59,474 bases of DNA from an uncultured Treponema sp. GTDB lineage: Bacteria; Spirochaetota; Spirochaetia; Treponematales; Treponemataceae. The DNA lies in assembly GCA_937902125.1 (NCBI GenBank), contig CALDIB010000061.1, forward strand, positions 1-59,474. Direction: 5' to 3'. Numbering within the stretch: position 1 is the stretch's first letter; each line of letters begins with the position of its first letter. A program made the position numbers and the translations under genes. This document shows, piece by piece, positions 31,880-40,138 of the stretch. Below the pieces are notes generated by a model. The model made no database searches and was not told the origin of the DNA. It was given only the letters and a program-made list of their open reading frames with translations.

Positions 31880-34800
31880 TTTCCTTCCCCCGGCTTTTTT
31901 CAAAGCCTTTTTATTTTTTTCCAAAGTCGTTGCCGTTTTTTCGGCAGGCTTTGCCTTGGACTTTTTTGTGGCCGCGCTTGCGGCTCTTTTCTTTGTTATT
32001 TTATTTTCGGCTTTTTTCGCGGCCGCCTTTACAGTTTTTGTCGTTAAAGCCGCTTTCTTTGTTTCGGCTTTTTTTGCCGAAGCTTTTTCCGTTTCTTTGT
32101 CGCCCTTCTTTGCCGCCTTTACAGTTTTTGCCGCTAAAGCCGCTTTCTTTGTTCCGGCCTTTTTTACTGGGCTTTTTGCCGTTCCTTTCGCGCCTTTTTT
32201 CGCGGCCTTTTTCTTGGGAGGCTCAAAGAACTCCACAAGGGCGCGGCACTTGTATTGGGCTTTTTCTTGCGCCTCCGCCATAAGCTTGTAAAAGGCCAAA
32301 ATGTCTTTTTCGGAATTTTCGCCTATGACAAACTCGTTGAGGGCCGCCAAGAAAAGGCTTCTCTCCAACTCTTCCTTGTTGAACCAAAGGATGTTGTCAA
32401 AATTGTTGGCGCGGCTCAAGGCCACGGCGTCAGGGCTTTGGCAGCACAAGGTGGCCAAGGTCAAGGCGGACTTCTTTTGGCTCTTTGCGTCAAGCTTTTG
32501 GCCTGAAACTTTGGCCAGAACAAAGGCGCGGTAAAGAACGTCCCGCTGGCCCGTCCATTCAATTCCAGCCTCTTGAATAGATTCGCAAAGCTTTCTGTCA
32601 AGGGACCATCTTGAGGCAAAGGAACGTTCGGCCAGCGACAAGGCCACAGCCTGGGAAATCAAAATCTCCGGGCTGGCCCAATTTTTGACGGCGCCGCAAA
32701 GAACAAAGTCTGCCGAGCCTTTGGCTTTGGACAAGTCCTTGGCCGCTTTTTTTGAAGAAAGAATTTTAGAAGCCGTCTTAAAGGCTTTTTCAAAGGCCTT
32801 GAACTGGCTTTCCGCGGATTTCTTGGCGGCGGCCGCGCTCAAGGGCTTAAAGGCCTCGCCAAAGATTTTATGTTCCGCAGCCCTAAACTCGTCGGCCTTT
32901 TTGTAAAATTCCACCGCGGCCTTTTTTGAGCCGTCAAGGAATTTTTTGACGGCGGCGGAGGAGGGCTTTTTAAATAGCGCCAAGGCGTTTTTAAAGAAGC
33001 CTTCTCCTGCAAAGGCGCGCAAGGCGGCGTAGAGTTCCTTGTAGCGGATTTCTTCCCATTCAACTTCAAGGTTCGAGCAGCCTTTTCCGGCCAGAACTTG
33101 GTTCAGCGTACTCCACTTTTTGTCAAGGGTGTCGCTCACTTGCTGAACGTCAAGCATCACTTGGCATTCAAAGCCGTTCAAGTTCACGAACATTCCGTCG
33201 CGGCAAATGTCCGAGCACTTTCTGACAAACCAAAGGTTGGAGCGGGTCTCCCTGAAAATCATGTATTTGTCGTCTTCCGCCGTAAGGCCAAGGCCCTCGC
33301 TGATTGAGCGGCTGGCCATAAACTTTTCGTCGCCGTTTCCTGTCTTTACCGCGTATTCGCAAGACTGCTTTATCCAGCCGGAAGCGCGCTCGTACTTGTT
33401 GTTGTAAAAGACCACCGCGGCTTCGTTTCCCACGCGGTTGGAGTAGGCGAATATGTTTTCGTTGACCCGGCCATTGTCCCAAACGTCGTAGAAGAGGAAG
33501 TCTTCAACTTGGGCAAAGAGCCAGCGTTTTTTCATCAAGGGGAATATCAACTGCCAGTGGCCGTTGACCAAGCCTTCGTCGGGCTTTTCGTCCCGGTAGG
33601 CCCTTGTGTATTCCATTCCGTATTTTTCTTCAAAGCCTTCGATTTGGCCGTGGCCGAACATCGGAAGGCCGGGCATCGTAACCATAAGCGTACAAACGCC
33701 AAAGTATTTGTCGCCCTTTCCAAACTGCGCCACGGCGGTTTCCTCGTCGGGATTGTTCATGAAGTTCACGTAGCGCTTTAGGATTTGCGGGTCAAACTTA
33801 ATTGTGTTCTTTACGGTGTCGCGGTATTTTTGGTTCTCTTCTTTTTTTAGCATGTTCATAAAGGCCGAGTTGTACACCCGGTGCATTCCCAGGGTGCGGA
33901 CAAAGTAGCCTTCCAGCATCCAAAAGGCTTCCGCCAAAAGAAGGGTGTCGGGAACTTCCTTTGCCACCCGGTCAACCACTTCCCGCCAGAACTCGTTGGG
34001 CATGGCCGCCTCGAAGGCCTGGCTTGAGATTGCGGACTCGCTTCGCGTGGCGATGTCTCCTCCGTGACCCGGCTCAGGATACCAAAGGCGGCGAATGTGC
34101 TTTTTGGCCAAAACCATGGCCGCGTCAAAGCGGATGATGGGAAAGTTTCTTGCCACATGAAGAATGTCTTGAATGACCGCCTCCCGCGCGGCCGGGTTCA
34201 AAAAGTCGATTTGCGCCGTGTCGTTCCAAGGCATTCCCGTTCCGTCGTTTCCGTGGTAAATGTAGCGGACGTCGCCAGTCTGGTTGTCCACTCGTTTAAA
34301 GACCACGGCGCAGTCGCTCTTGGAATAGTAATGGTCTTCCAAATAGACTCCTACGCGGCCGTCGTGGCTTAGGTTTTCGCCGTTAAAGGAATACTGGGGG
34401 AAGGGGCAATCCCGCCTTTGCACAAAAAGGTCCGGCCGCTCCACAACCCAGCGGCTGTCCATGGCCGTGTGGTTTGGAACCATGTCGCTGGCAAGCCTTA
34501 TTCCCCGAACCCACAGGCGGCGGCGCAAGTTGTCCAGCGCGTCCCAGCCGCCAAGGTTTCCGGCGATTGTGTAGTCCATCAAAGAGTAGGCGGAAGAGGC
34601 CGCTTCCGGGTTTCCGCAAATTTGCTTTATGCGCTTGGAGGCGTTGGACCGCTCCCAAAGGCCGATGAGCCAAAGGCCGGTAAAGCCTTGATCCCGCAGC
34701 GTGTCCAATTCTTCGTCGGGAATTTGGTCAAGGCGCTCTATGGAACGGCCGTATTTTTTTGTCAGCTGGTAAAGCCAAACCAAAATGGTCTTTGCCATCA

Positions 34801-35701
34801 AGACCACTTTTGGCATCCAGTCCCGGTCGGGAGAGTAGCGCTCGTATTCGTTCATCAAATTGTCGTAGCTGTAGGGAGCCATCTCCACTTCGCCGCCGTT
34901 GATTCCATGCCAGGCCGCCTTTTCTTCCTCGCTCAAAGTGTCAAGGCTTGCCAAGAGGCGCTTTTTAAGCCATTCCCCGATAAGATACATCCAATGCTTT
35001 AGAATGTATTGAAGCTGTCCCCTCAGGCTTTTTGGGCTGAAGGCCACAGGCTCCCGCAGGAATGTGATGAAGTCGTTGTTGAAGGGGCCAAATTTTGGCT
35101 GGTCCTTGAAGTAATTTTGGGTTTCTTCCCAAACTTCCGTGTAGGCGGGATTTTTTCTAAGCTTTATTTCGTTAAAGAGAACTGAAAATTTCGCGAAGGC
35201 CGGGTTTTCGTTGGCCAAGCGGAGCATCATCATTTCTTCAAAGGTGGACTCGCGGTTTGTCCTTTCAAAGCCGGTGCCGGAGTCAATCGCGCTGAGCGCA
35301 AGGTATTCCTCCGCGCTGATTTCTCCGCGATAGACTGTCGTAGGCGGAAACTCGTTTGTGAACTGCAAAAGAATTTCGTCGATTTTTTCTTTGCCGAATT
35401 TTTGGTCTAGGGCCTTGAGCGCTCCTTCAAAAGAGCCCTTGAGAGCGTCCCGCCTGTAGAGCATTGAAACATAGTGAAGAATTTCGTCAATCAAGCCCAT
35501 GGCGTTAAGCTGGCCGGCGCTGATTCTTTTTTGCGAAAGGCCTATCTTGTCGTAGTATTGGTTCAGCTTTTCCGCGAAAATTCTGACTTTCTTTAAGTCA
35601 GTGATGATTACGTTTCCGCTGGAAGAGTAGAGCGACGAGTCAAAGGCGCACTTGTCGCGAATGTCTTTTGCCACATGAAATTCATTGTAAGAAATGTTCA
35701 T
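31562..35701 (-). CDS. Giant GH13 alpha-amylase-family protein with histone-H1-like tail
   Basis: A 1379-residue cytoplasmic-looking protein without a signal peptide. An N-terminal part of about 330 residues is unassigned. A GH13 barrel follows, with DMVPNHTAMDSRW (region I), IIRFDAAMVLAKKHI (region II, Asp), LLLAEAFWMLEGY (region III, Glu) and TMPGLPMFGHGQIEGF. The last 200 residues are almost only Lys, Ala, Pro and Thr in AAKKPAAKK-type repeats, like histone H1 tails. Its neighbour malQ points to glycogen or maltodextrin metabolism. The tail could bind nucleic acid or polyanions. A TATAAT ends 12 nt before the ATG. Confidence 0.85.
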   Translation of the reverse strand: MNISYNEFHVAKDIRDKCAFDSSLYSSSGNVIITDLKKVRIFAEKLNQYYDKIGLSQKRISAGQLNAMGLIDEILHYVSMLYRRDALKGSFEGALKALDQKFGKEKIDEILLQFTNEFPPTTVYRGEISAEEYLALSAIDSGTGFERTNRESTFEEMMMLRLANENPAFAKFSVLFNEIKLRKNPAYTEVWEETQNYFKDQPKFGPFNNDFITFLREPVAFSPKSLRGQLQYILKHWMYLIGEWLKKRLLASLDTLSEEEKAAWHGINGGEVEMAPYSYDNLMNEYERYSPDRDWMPKVVLMAKTILVWLYQLTKKYGRSIERLDQIPDEELDTLRDQGFTGLWLIGLWERSNASKRIKQICGNPEAASSAYSLMDYTIAGNLGGWDALDNLRRRLWVRGIRLASDMVPNHTAMDSRWVVERPDLFVQRRDCPFPQYSFNGENLSHDGRVGVYLEDHYYSKSDCAVVFKRVDNQTGDVRYIYHGNDGTGMPWNDTAQIDFLNPAAREAVIQDILHVARNFPIIRFDAAMVLAKKHIRRLWYPEPGHGGDIATRSESAISSQAFEAAMPNEFWREVVDRVAKEVPDTLLLAEAFWMLEGYFVRTLGMHRVYNSAFMNMLKKEENQKYRDTVKNTIKFDPQILKRYVNFMNNPDEETAVAQFGKGDKYFGVCTLMVTMPGLPMFGHGQIEGFEEKYGMEYTRAYRDEKPDEGLVNGHWQLIFPLMKKRWLFAQVEDFLFYDVWDNGRVNENIFAYSNRVGNEAAVVFYNNKYERASGWIKQSCEYAVKTGNGDEKFMASRSISEGLGLTAEDDKYMIFRETRSNLWFVRKCSDICRDGMFVNLNGFECQVMLDVQQVSDTLDKKWSTLNQVLAGKGCSNLEVEWEEIRYKELYAALRAFAGEGFFKNALALFKKPSSAAVKKFLDGSKKAAVEFYKKADEFRAAEHKIFGEAFKPLSAAAAKKSAESQFKAFEKAFKTASKILSSKKAAKDLSKAKGSADFVLCGAVKNWASPEILISQAVALSLAERSFASRWSLDRKLCESIQEAGIEWTGQRDVLYRAFVLAKVSGQKLDAKSQKKSALTLATLCCQSPDAVALSRANNFDNILWFNKEELERSLFLAALNEFVIGENSEKDILAFYKLMAEAQEKAQYKCRALVEFFEPPKKKAAKKGAKGTAKSPVKKAGTKKAALAAKTVKAAKKGDKETEKASAKKAETKKAALTTKTVKAAAKKAENKITKKRAASAATKKSKAKPAEKTATTLEKNKKALKKAGGRKMAEEKKVAAKKPVAQKAAATKKPAAKTAAKKAPAKKTAEKKTVAKKTTSATKKTTATAKKPAAKKPAEKKATAKKAPAKTTVAKKTTAAKKPAAKKAPAKKTTTK

Positions 35702-35779
35702 ATTATGTCCTCTATTATAACCCCAGTTCTTTTTTTTTGCAAGAAATTTTATTCCTCAAAAAAATAATTTTGCCGAATG

Positions 35780-37807
35780 TCATCTTGCCGCGGCCACGCT
35801 TTTTATCTTTTCCAAAAGCTCTTTGTCGGCCGTCAAGTCTTCAACGCTGGCGCCCATTCTGTAAGTCCAGTTGAACTGGCTCACAAGGCCGGGAATGTTC
35901 ACCCGCTCGTCCTTGGGATCTTCTAGCCAGTATTTTTTTTGCAAAAACAAAAAGTCCTGCAAGGGGTGAATGGCCCAAAGGCTGTTGCTGGAAGCGGCCG
36001 CTTCCAAAATTGAAAGCGCGGTCTTTTCGCCAAAGTCTTGAAAGTCGTTTTGCCCGATTCCGTTCTTTTCAAAGACGCTTTTGTTGGCCCAATAAAACGC
36101 GGCCGCGCTTTCTTTTTCCTCCGTCCACCATTGGCGGATTGTGGAAGAGTCGTGGACGCTTGTGGTGACAACGCTAAGCGCCGGGTATTGGTCAAAGGGA
36201 ATGTAGGGCGAGCCTTCCTTTGCCCAGTCGCGGCTCCAGCGGACGACATTAAGGCGAAGAATTTTGTTTTTGCCCATGACTTCGGGGACGGCCTCAAGGT
36301 TCACGCCCAAGTCTTCGCCGCAGGGAACCATTTGGACGCTTTGAGTAAGCTCGCCCAAAATTTCCGAGGCTTGCTTTTCCCAAAGGCCTTCCTCTTTTTT
36401 TCTCTTGTCTTGAATCAAGGCGTCCAGCTTGGCCTTTTCGTCGCCGCTTAATGTGGCCCAAGCGCGGCTGTTTTGATAAGTCCAAAGGGGAATGAATTTG
36501 TCCTTTTTTATTTCCCGCAGGCTTCTGTCCAGCCATTTCTTTGCAAGAAAGTCCTTGATTGGCCCTTCCGCCTCTTTTTGGCAAAGGCCGCCAAAATCCG
36601 CTTGGTAAATGTCCTTGTCGCCCTTTATCGAACTTTTAAAAAGCCAAAGGTCTTCGTTGGGAAGCTTTTCGGCCAGGCGCTCCAAGATTTTTTGGGAAGC
36701 CTCCCTGTTCCATGTCCAATAGTCAAGGTCTTGCGCCGGAATGTGGGGCTCTGAAAGCCAGCGGATTCTTCCGTTGTCAAAGCCCGCGTCCAAAAGTTCT
36801 TGCCGGCTTATTAAAAGGCCCGGCTCGCTCCGGCCCAAAACTGCGGTCGTCTCCCTCTCTGGTATGGCCCAGATTCTAAAAAAGCCCAATATGTGGTCAA
36901 GGCGGTAGGCGCCGTAGTATTGCTCCGCGCTTTTAAGGCGTTCCTTCCACCAAGAATAGTCAGAGGCCTTGAGTTTTTTCCAATTGTAGGTGGGAAAGCC
37001 CCAGTTTTGTCCGCAAGGATTTTGTCCGTCCACAGGAGAGCCGGCCCGCAAGCTGTGGTCAAAAAAGTCGGGATGCGCCCAAGCGTCGCAGGAATCTTCG
37101 TTCATCATAATGGGCATGTCGCCCTTTAAAATGATTCCCGCCTTTTTGACGGCGGCGGCCGCCTCCGAAAATTGCTCGTGTGCCCGCATTTGAAGCCAAG
37201 CGTAAAAGAGCTGCTCTTTTTTTAGAGCCGGCGACTTCCACCTGCGCTCAATTTCTTCCATGCCGGGAATTTGGTCTTCTTTTTTCCAAGCCTTCCAAGT
37301 GGCTTGCATGTATTTCCATTTTAGGTTTTTGTAAACCGCGTAGGCTTTTATCCAGCCGTTCTTTTTTATCCAAGACGAAAGGGCGGCGTCGGCTTTTCCT
37401 GTCTTGGCCGTTTCCGAGCTTTTGTACAAGCGCATCAACAGAAGGATTTTTTTGTCCAAAATTTTTTGGTAGTCGTAGCGCTTTTGAAAAGGATGCTCTT
37501 TTAAAAGCGCGTCATATTCCGCCTTGAATTCCTTGTCGTTTTTGTAAAGGGAAGGAAATTCAGGAAGGCTTTTTATTGAAATGTAAATGGGATGGAGCGC
37601 GAAGGCTGAAAGGCCGGAGTAGGGGGAGCTTTGGGTTCCAGTGTCGTTCACAGGAAGCAGTTGAATAATCTTTAGTCCCGCGCTTTTGCAAAAGGCCGCG
37701 AATTTTTTTAAGGCTGGAAACTCGCCCACGGCCGGGCATTCCTTTGTGTAAAGCGCTCCCAAGGGAACGGCAACGCCTGTCATTTTTTTAAGAAGAGATT
37801 CGTCCAT
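35780..37807 (-). CDS. malQ: 4-alpha-glucanotransferase (GH77)
   Basis: Amylomaltase, which transfers glucan segments between maltodextrins. The 675-residue protein opens with GVAVPLGALYTKECPAVGEF and LLPVNDTGTQSSPYSGLSAFALHP, and contains the family segments YYGAYRLDHILGFFRIW, MVPCGEDLG and VVTTSVHDSSTIRQWW. It lies 78 nt upstream of the GH13 gene in the same direction. A TATAAT (37815-37820 on the minus strand) ends 7 nt before the ATG, which suggests a leaderless mRNA. Confidence 0.93.
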   Translation of the reverse strand: MDESLLKKMTGVAVPLGALYTKECPAVGEFPALKKFAAFCKSAGLKIIQLLPVNDTGTQSSPYSGLSAFALHPIYISIKSLPEFPSLYKNDKEFKAEYDALLKEHPFQKRYDYQKILDKKILLLMRLYKSSETAKTGKADAALSSWIKKNGWIKAYAVYKNLKWKYMQATWKAWKKEDQIPGMEEIERRWKSPALKKEQLFYAWLQMRAHEQFSEAAAAVKKAGIILKGDMPIMMNEDSCDAWAHPDFFDHSLRAGSPVDGQNPCGQNWGFPTYNWKKLKASDYSWWKERLKSAEQYYGAYRLDHILGFFRIWAIPERETTAVLGRSEPGLLISRQELLDAGFDNGRIRWLSEPHIPAQDLDYWTWNREASQKILERLAEKLPNEDLWLFKSSIKGDKDIYQADFGGLCQKEAEGPIKDFLAKKWLDRSLREIKKDKFIPLWTYQNSRAWATLSGDEKAKLDALIQDKRKKEEGLWEKQASEILGELTQSVQMVPCGEDLGVNLEAVPEVMGKNKILRLNVVRWSRDWAKEGSPYIPFDQYPALSVVTTSVHDSSTIRQWWTEEKESAAAFYWANKSVFEKNGIGQNDFQDFGEKTALSILEAAASSNSLWAIHPLQDFLFLQKKYWLEDPKDERVNIPGLVSQFNWTYRMGASVEDLTADKELLEKIKSVAAAR

Positions 37808-37906
37808 TCCTAAGATTATAGCGCGCTTTTAAAAATTTGGTAGGATAATTTTCACTTCTTATAAAACGATTTTTGCTTTTGCTCCTAGGCGTTGCTTGAA
37901 GGACGA

Positions 37907-37962
37907 GCGCGCTTTTGCGCATAGGAAATTATTTACTTGTCCGCCTTGCGGACAGGGCAATA
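37907..37962 (+). repeat. Short hairpin repeat (family C), copy 3
   Basis: GGAAATTATTTACTTG followed by the palindrome GTCCGCCTTGCGGAC and GGGCAATA. It shares the left part base for base with the copy at 39956-40020, but the palindrome differs while still pairing. Confidence 0.7.
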
Positions 37963-37970
37963 GCGCGCTT

Positions 37971-38960
37971 TTACTTCCAAATGACCCGGGACAACTTGTT
38001 TCCAAAGGGGGAATCTTTTGTAAAGTCAGGAAGCCAGCTGGTGTCGTCGCTCAGCTCTTGGTAAAAAAGCAGGTCAAAGTCGTAGGCTTCTATCAAGTCC
38101 CGCAAGTCCGAGTCTTCCTCTTTTGAAACAAGGCGGTTTTGAATGGCCGAAAGCGCGGCCTTTCTTTTTTGCAAGGCGGCCTCTTCCTCCTTAAACGGAA
38201 CCGGCGTGTATTGGGACATTAAGGAAATTATGGCCCTTCCGTCCCCGTTCTTTTTTAGCCAGTCAAGAACGTCGGCGCTTTGGGAAAAATGTCCCGGCAA
38301 AAAAAGGTGCCGCGCGATTACGCCGCTTAAAATTTTTTCTTTTTCCTGTCCGTCTTTTTTGACCGAAACTATTTTTAACGGAGAAGCGTCCATCATCCAT
38401 AAAAGCGCGGCTTTCGCGGCCTCGGGATAGTTTTCCGCGTTGAAAAGCTTTTTTGAAAGCGCTTTGTCCAAGGTCTTTATGTCGGGAAGCCAAATGTCAA
38501 CCAGTCCCCGCAAAAGTTCCAAGGATTCCACGCTTTCGTAGCCGCTGGAATTCCAGCAAATGGGAATGGCAAGGCCCTCCGCCCGCGCGGCCTTCAACGC
38601 GTCGGCGATGGCCGGAATCTGGTGGCTTCCTGTGACAATGTTTATGTTTTCCGCGCCCGCCTTTTGCAAGTCAAGGCAAATTTTTGCAAAGTCCTCTTCT
38701 GATATTTCTTTTCCGTATCCCTTTTGGCTGATTTGGTAGTTTTGGCAAAAGGCGCAGGCCAAGGAGCAGCCGCTTAAAAAAATGGTTCCGCTTCCGCCAA
38801 AAACGGTCACAAGAGGCTCTTCCCCAAAGTGGAGGCAGGCCACGGCCGCCCGCAATTTTATTCCCTCTCCGCAAAAGCCGGACAATCCCGCCGTTCTGTC
38901 AACGCCGCAAGCGCGGGGACACTGGAGGCAATTTTTGTAAAACGATTGTGTGTCGGACAT
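37971..38960 (-). CDS. Radical SAM protein, PflX/AmmeMemoRadiSam-like
   Basis: A 329-residue radical SAM protein annotated in homologues as a putative pyruvate-formate-lyase activating enzyme (PflX type). An N-terminal Cys pair region (CLQCPRACGVD; FCGEG) precedes the cluster motif SGCSLACAFCQNYQIS, and GSHQIPAIADAL and WLPDIKTLD follow. It is not the classical PflA. Its substrate is not known. A GAGG lies about 9 nt before the ATG, with a three-hairpin repeat behind its promoter. Confidence 0.82.
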   Translation of the reverse strand: MSDTQSFYKNCLQCPRACGVDRTAGLSGFCGEGIKLRAAVACLHFGEEPLVTVFGGSGTIFLSGCSLACAFCQNYQISQKGYGKEISEEDFAKICLDLQKAGAENINIVTGSHQIPAIADALKAARAEGLAIPICWNSSGYESVESLELLRGLVDIWLPDIKTLDKALSKKLFNAENYPEAAKAALLWMMDASPLKIVSVKKDGQEKEKILSGVIARHLFLPGHFSQSADVLDWLKKNGDGRAIISLMSQYTPVPFKEEEAALQKRKAALSAIQNRLVSKEEDSDLRDLIEAYDFDLLFYQELSDDTSWLPDFTKDSPFGNKLSRVIWK

Positions 38961-38992
38961 TAAATGCGACCTCGCAAGTTATTGTAAAGGAA

Positions 38993-39119
38993 ACCTCGAA
39001 AAACTTCAGTTTTTCGAGGTAACTCTGAAAGAGCGATGTTTTAATTCCTGCTATTATCAGGAATTAAAACTCGTCGGGAACTTCGGAAAATCGCCGAAAG
39101 CGAGTTTTTCGAAGTTCCC
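38993..39119 (+). repeat. Three-hairpin intergenic element, copy 2
   Basis: Hairpins at 38993-39020, 39038-39070 and 39076-39119. Spacers AACTCTGAAAGAGCGATG and AACTCGTCGG match the other copies. Hairpin 2 has the loop CTATTAT, as in copy 1. Confidence 0.78.
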
Positions 39120-39135
39120 TAAAGATAAAAGTAAA

Positions 39136-39287
39136 AACACGGACACAAAGGTGCGGGACGCAGGCAAGAAAAGTTTGGAGGGCCCCGCCAGCGAACGGCT
39201 TGGCCGCAGGCGTCAAACCGGAAGCGAGTGGCGGAAGGCGCCAAAACTTTTTTGCCGTCGCTGGGACCCGCCTGCCAAGTCCGTGTT
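39136..39287. other. Highly structured inverted-repeat element, possible ncRNA
   Basis: The ends AACACGGAC (39136) and GTCCGTGTT (39287) pair, as do GCAGGC (39160) with GCCTGC (39270), and AAAAGTTTGG (39169) with CCAAAACTTTT (39241). CCAGCGAACGGC (39188) can pair with GCCGTCGCTGG (39254), which would cross the previous stem as a pseudoknot or be an alternative fold. No promoter or terminator is obvious and I do not recognise a family. It fills the gap between the radical SAM gene and the next CDS. Confidence 0.45.
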
Positions 39288-39321
39288 TCTATTTTTTTAT
39301 TTTTTATGGTAGAATGATTTT

Positions 39322-39759
39322 ATGCTCAAAACTTTATTTAGTCAATTGTCATTGTTTTTCGCGACCGGAGGAAGCGGGGCGCTTTTTGCCCTTTTTGCCT
39401 TGGCCGCCCTTTCGTTTTTTGCCGGCTTTTTGATTTGCGCCCTAAGCCTTTCTCGCCGCGTGAGGCAGGCCAGAAAGGACGCGGTAAAAAAATCCCGGGC
39501 GGTTTTAGGCGGCCTGGCTGGAGAGCAAGTGGCCCCTTTTTTGCCGGGTTTTCCTTGCAATCCCGCCGACGCTCGCTTTGTCGGAAAGCCGGTTGACTTT
39601 GTGGCCTTTAGCGGAGCGGCCGAGGGCGGCGAAATAAAGGAAATAATTTTTGTGGAAGTTAAAAGCGGCGAAGCCTCCCTTTCCAAACGCGAGCGGGAAA
39701 TAAAGGCTTGCGTTCAAGAAGGAAGGCTCCGCTTTGTGGAATATAGGATTCCTGTCTAA
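39322..39759 (+). CDS. Holliday-junction-resolvase-like membrane-anchored protein (Endonuc_Holl)
   Basis: A 145-residue protein with one N-terminal membrane segment (about 18-45) and a restriction-endonuclease-like domain. The family pattern is clear: SRAVLGGLAGEQVAPFLPGFPCNPADARFVGKPVDFV and IIFVEVKSGEASLSKRE (PD-ExK-like D and EVK). The real activity of this family has not been established as far as I know. An extended -10 box TGGTAGAAT ends 6 nt before the ATG, so the mRNA is probably leaderless. A copy of the three-hairpin repeat follows it in reverse orientation. Confidence 0.85.
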   Translation: MLKTLFSQLSLFFATGGSGALFALFALAALSFFAGFLICALSLSRRVRQARKDAVKKSRAVLGGLAGEQVAPFLPGFPCNPADARFVGKPVDFVAFSGAAEGGEIKEIIFVEVKSGEASLSKREREIKACVQEGRLRFVEYRIPV

Positions 39760-39766
39760 TGATTAA

Positions 39767-39894
39767 GGGCATCTCTAGAAATTCGCTAAAGCGACTTTCT
39801 AGAGGGTGCCTGACGAGTTTTAAGTCGTTGTAATATCACGAGTTAAAACATCGCATTTTCAGAGTTACCTCTAAAAACTGAAGTTTTTAGAGGT
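39767..39894 (-). repeat. Three-hairpin intergenic element, copy 3 (reverse)
   Basis: Reverse orientation: hairpin 1 at 39867-39894, hairpin 2 at 39817-39849, hairpin 3 at 39767-39810. The spacer reads AACTCTGAAAATGCGATG on the minus strand. The opposite orientation relative to the preceding gene argues against a simple terminator role. Confidence 0.78.
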
Positions 39895-39955
39895 TCCCTT
39901 AATTAGAAAAAATAATTGCCGCGCAAAGGCGCGGGGCGGCTGGTGGCAACTCTAC

Positions 39956-40020
39956 GTCGCTACGCTCCGTTTTGCTTAAGGAAATTATTTACTTGCGCTC
40001 TTGCGAGCGCGGGCAATCAC
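39956..40020 (+). repeat. Short hairpin repeat (family C), copy 4
   Basis: GTCGCTACGCTCCGTTTTGC, then GGAAATTATTTACTTG, palindrome GCGCTCTTGCGAGCGC and GGGCAATCAC. The palindrome is identical to that at 8655-8672. The rest of 39895-40138 has other GC-rich inverted repeats, including TGCCGCTC/GAGCGGCA near 40110-40135 after potD, and no gene. Confidence 0.7.
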
Positions 40021-40138
40021 TTTGCGCCGCCGCGTTAGCGGCGAAGAAAAATAGTTTCAAGCGCAAACAGCGAGTAGCGACGCTAGCTAGCGGTGCCGCT
40101 CTGACGCATCCGCAACTGGGAGCGGCAATTTTGTTTTA

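Noticed and set aside
31581..32291. A Phe/Ala-rich plus-strand frame opposite the Lys/Ala tail
   Set aside because: It is simply the complement of AAG/GCC repeats, which reads as a false membrane protein.
39136..39287. Integron attC site, because some treponemes carry integrons
   Set aside because: The ends do not have the RYYYAAC/GTTRRRY core sites and no cassette array or integrase is present.
38950..39312. A 120-codon plus-strand frame across the repeat region before the Endonuc_Holl gene
   Set aside because: It crosses a three-hairpin repeat and the structured element; the product has no homology that I can see.
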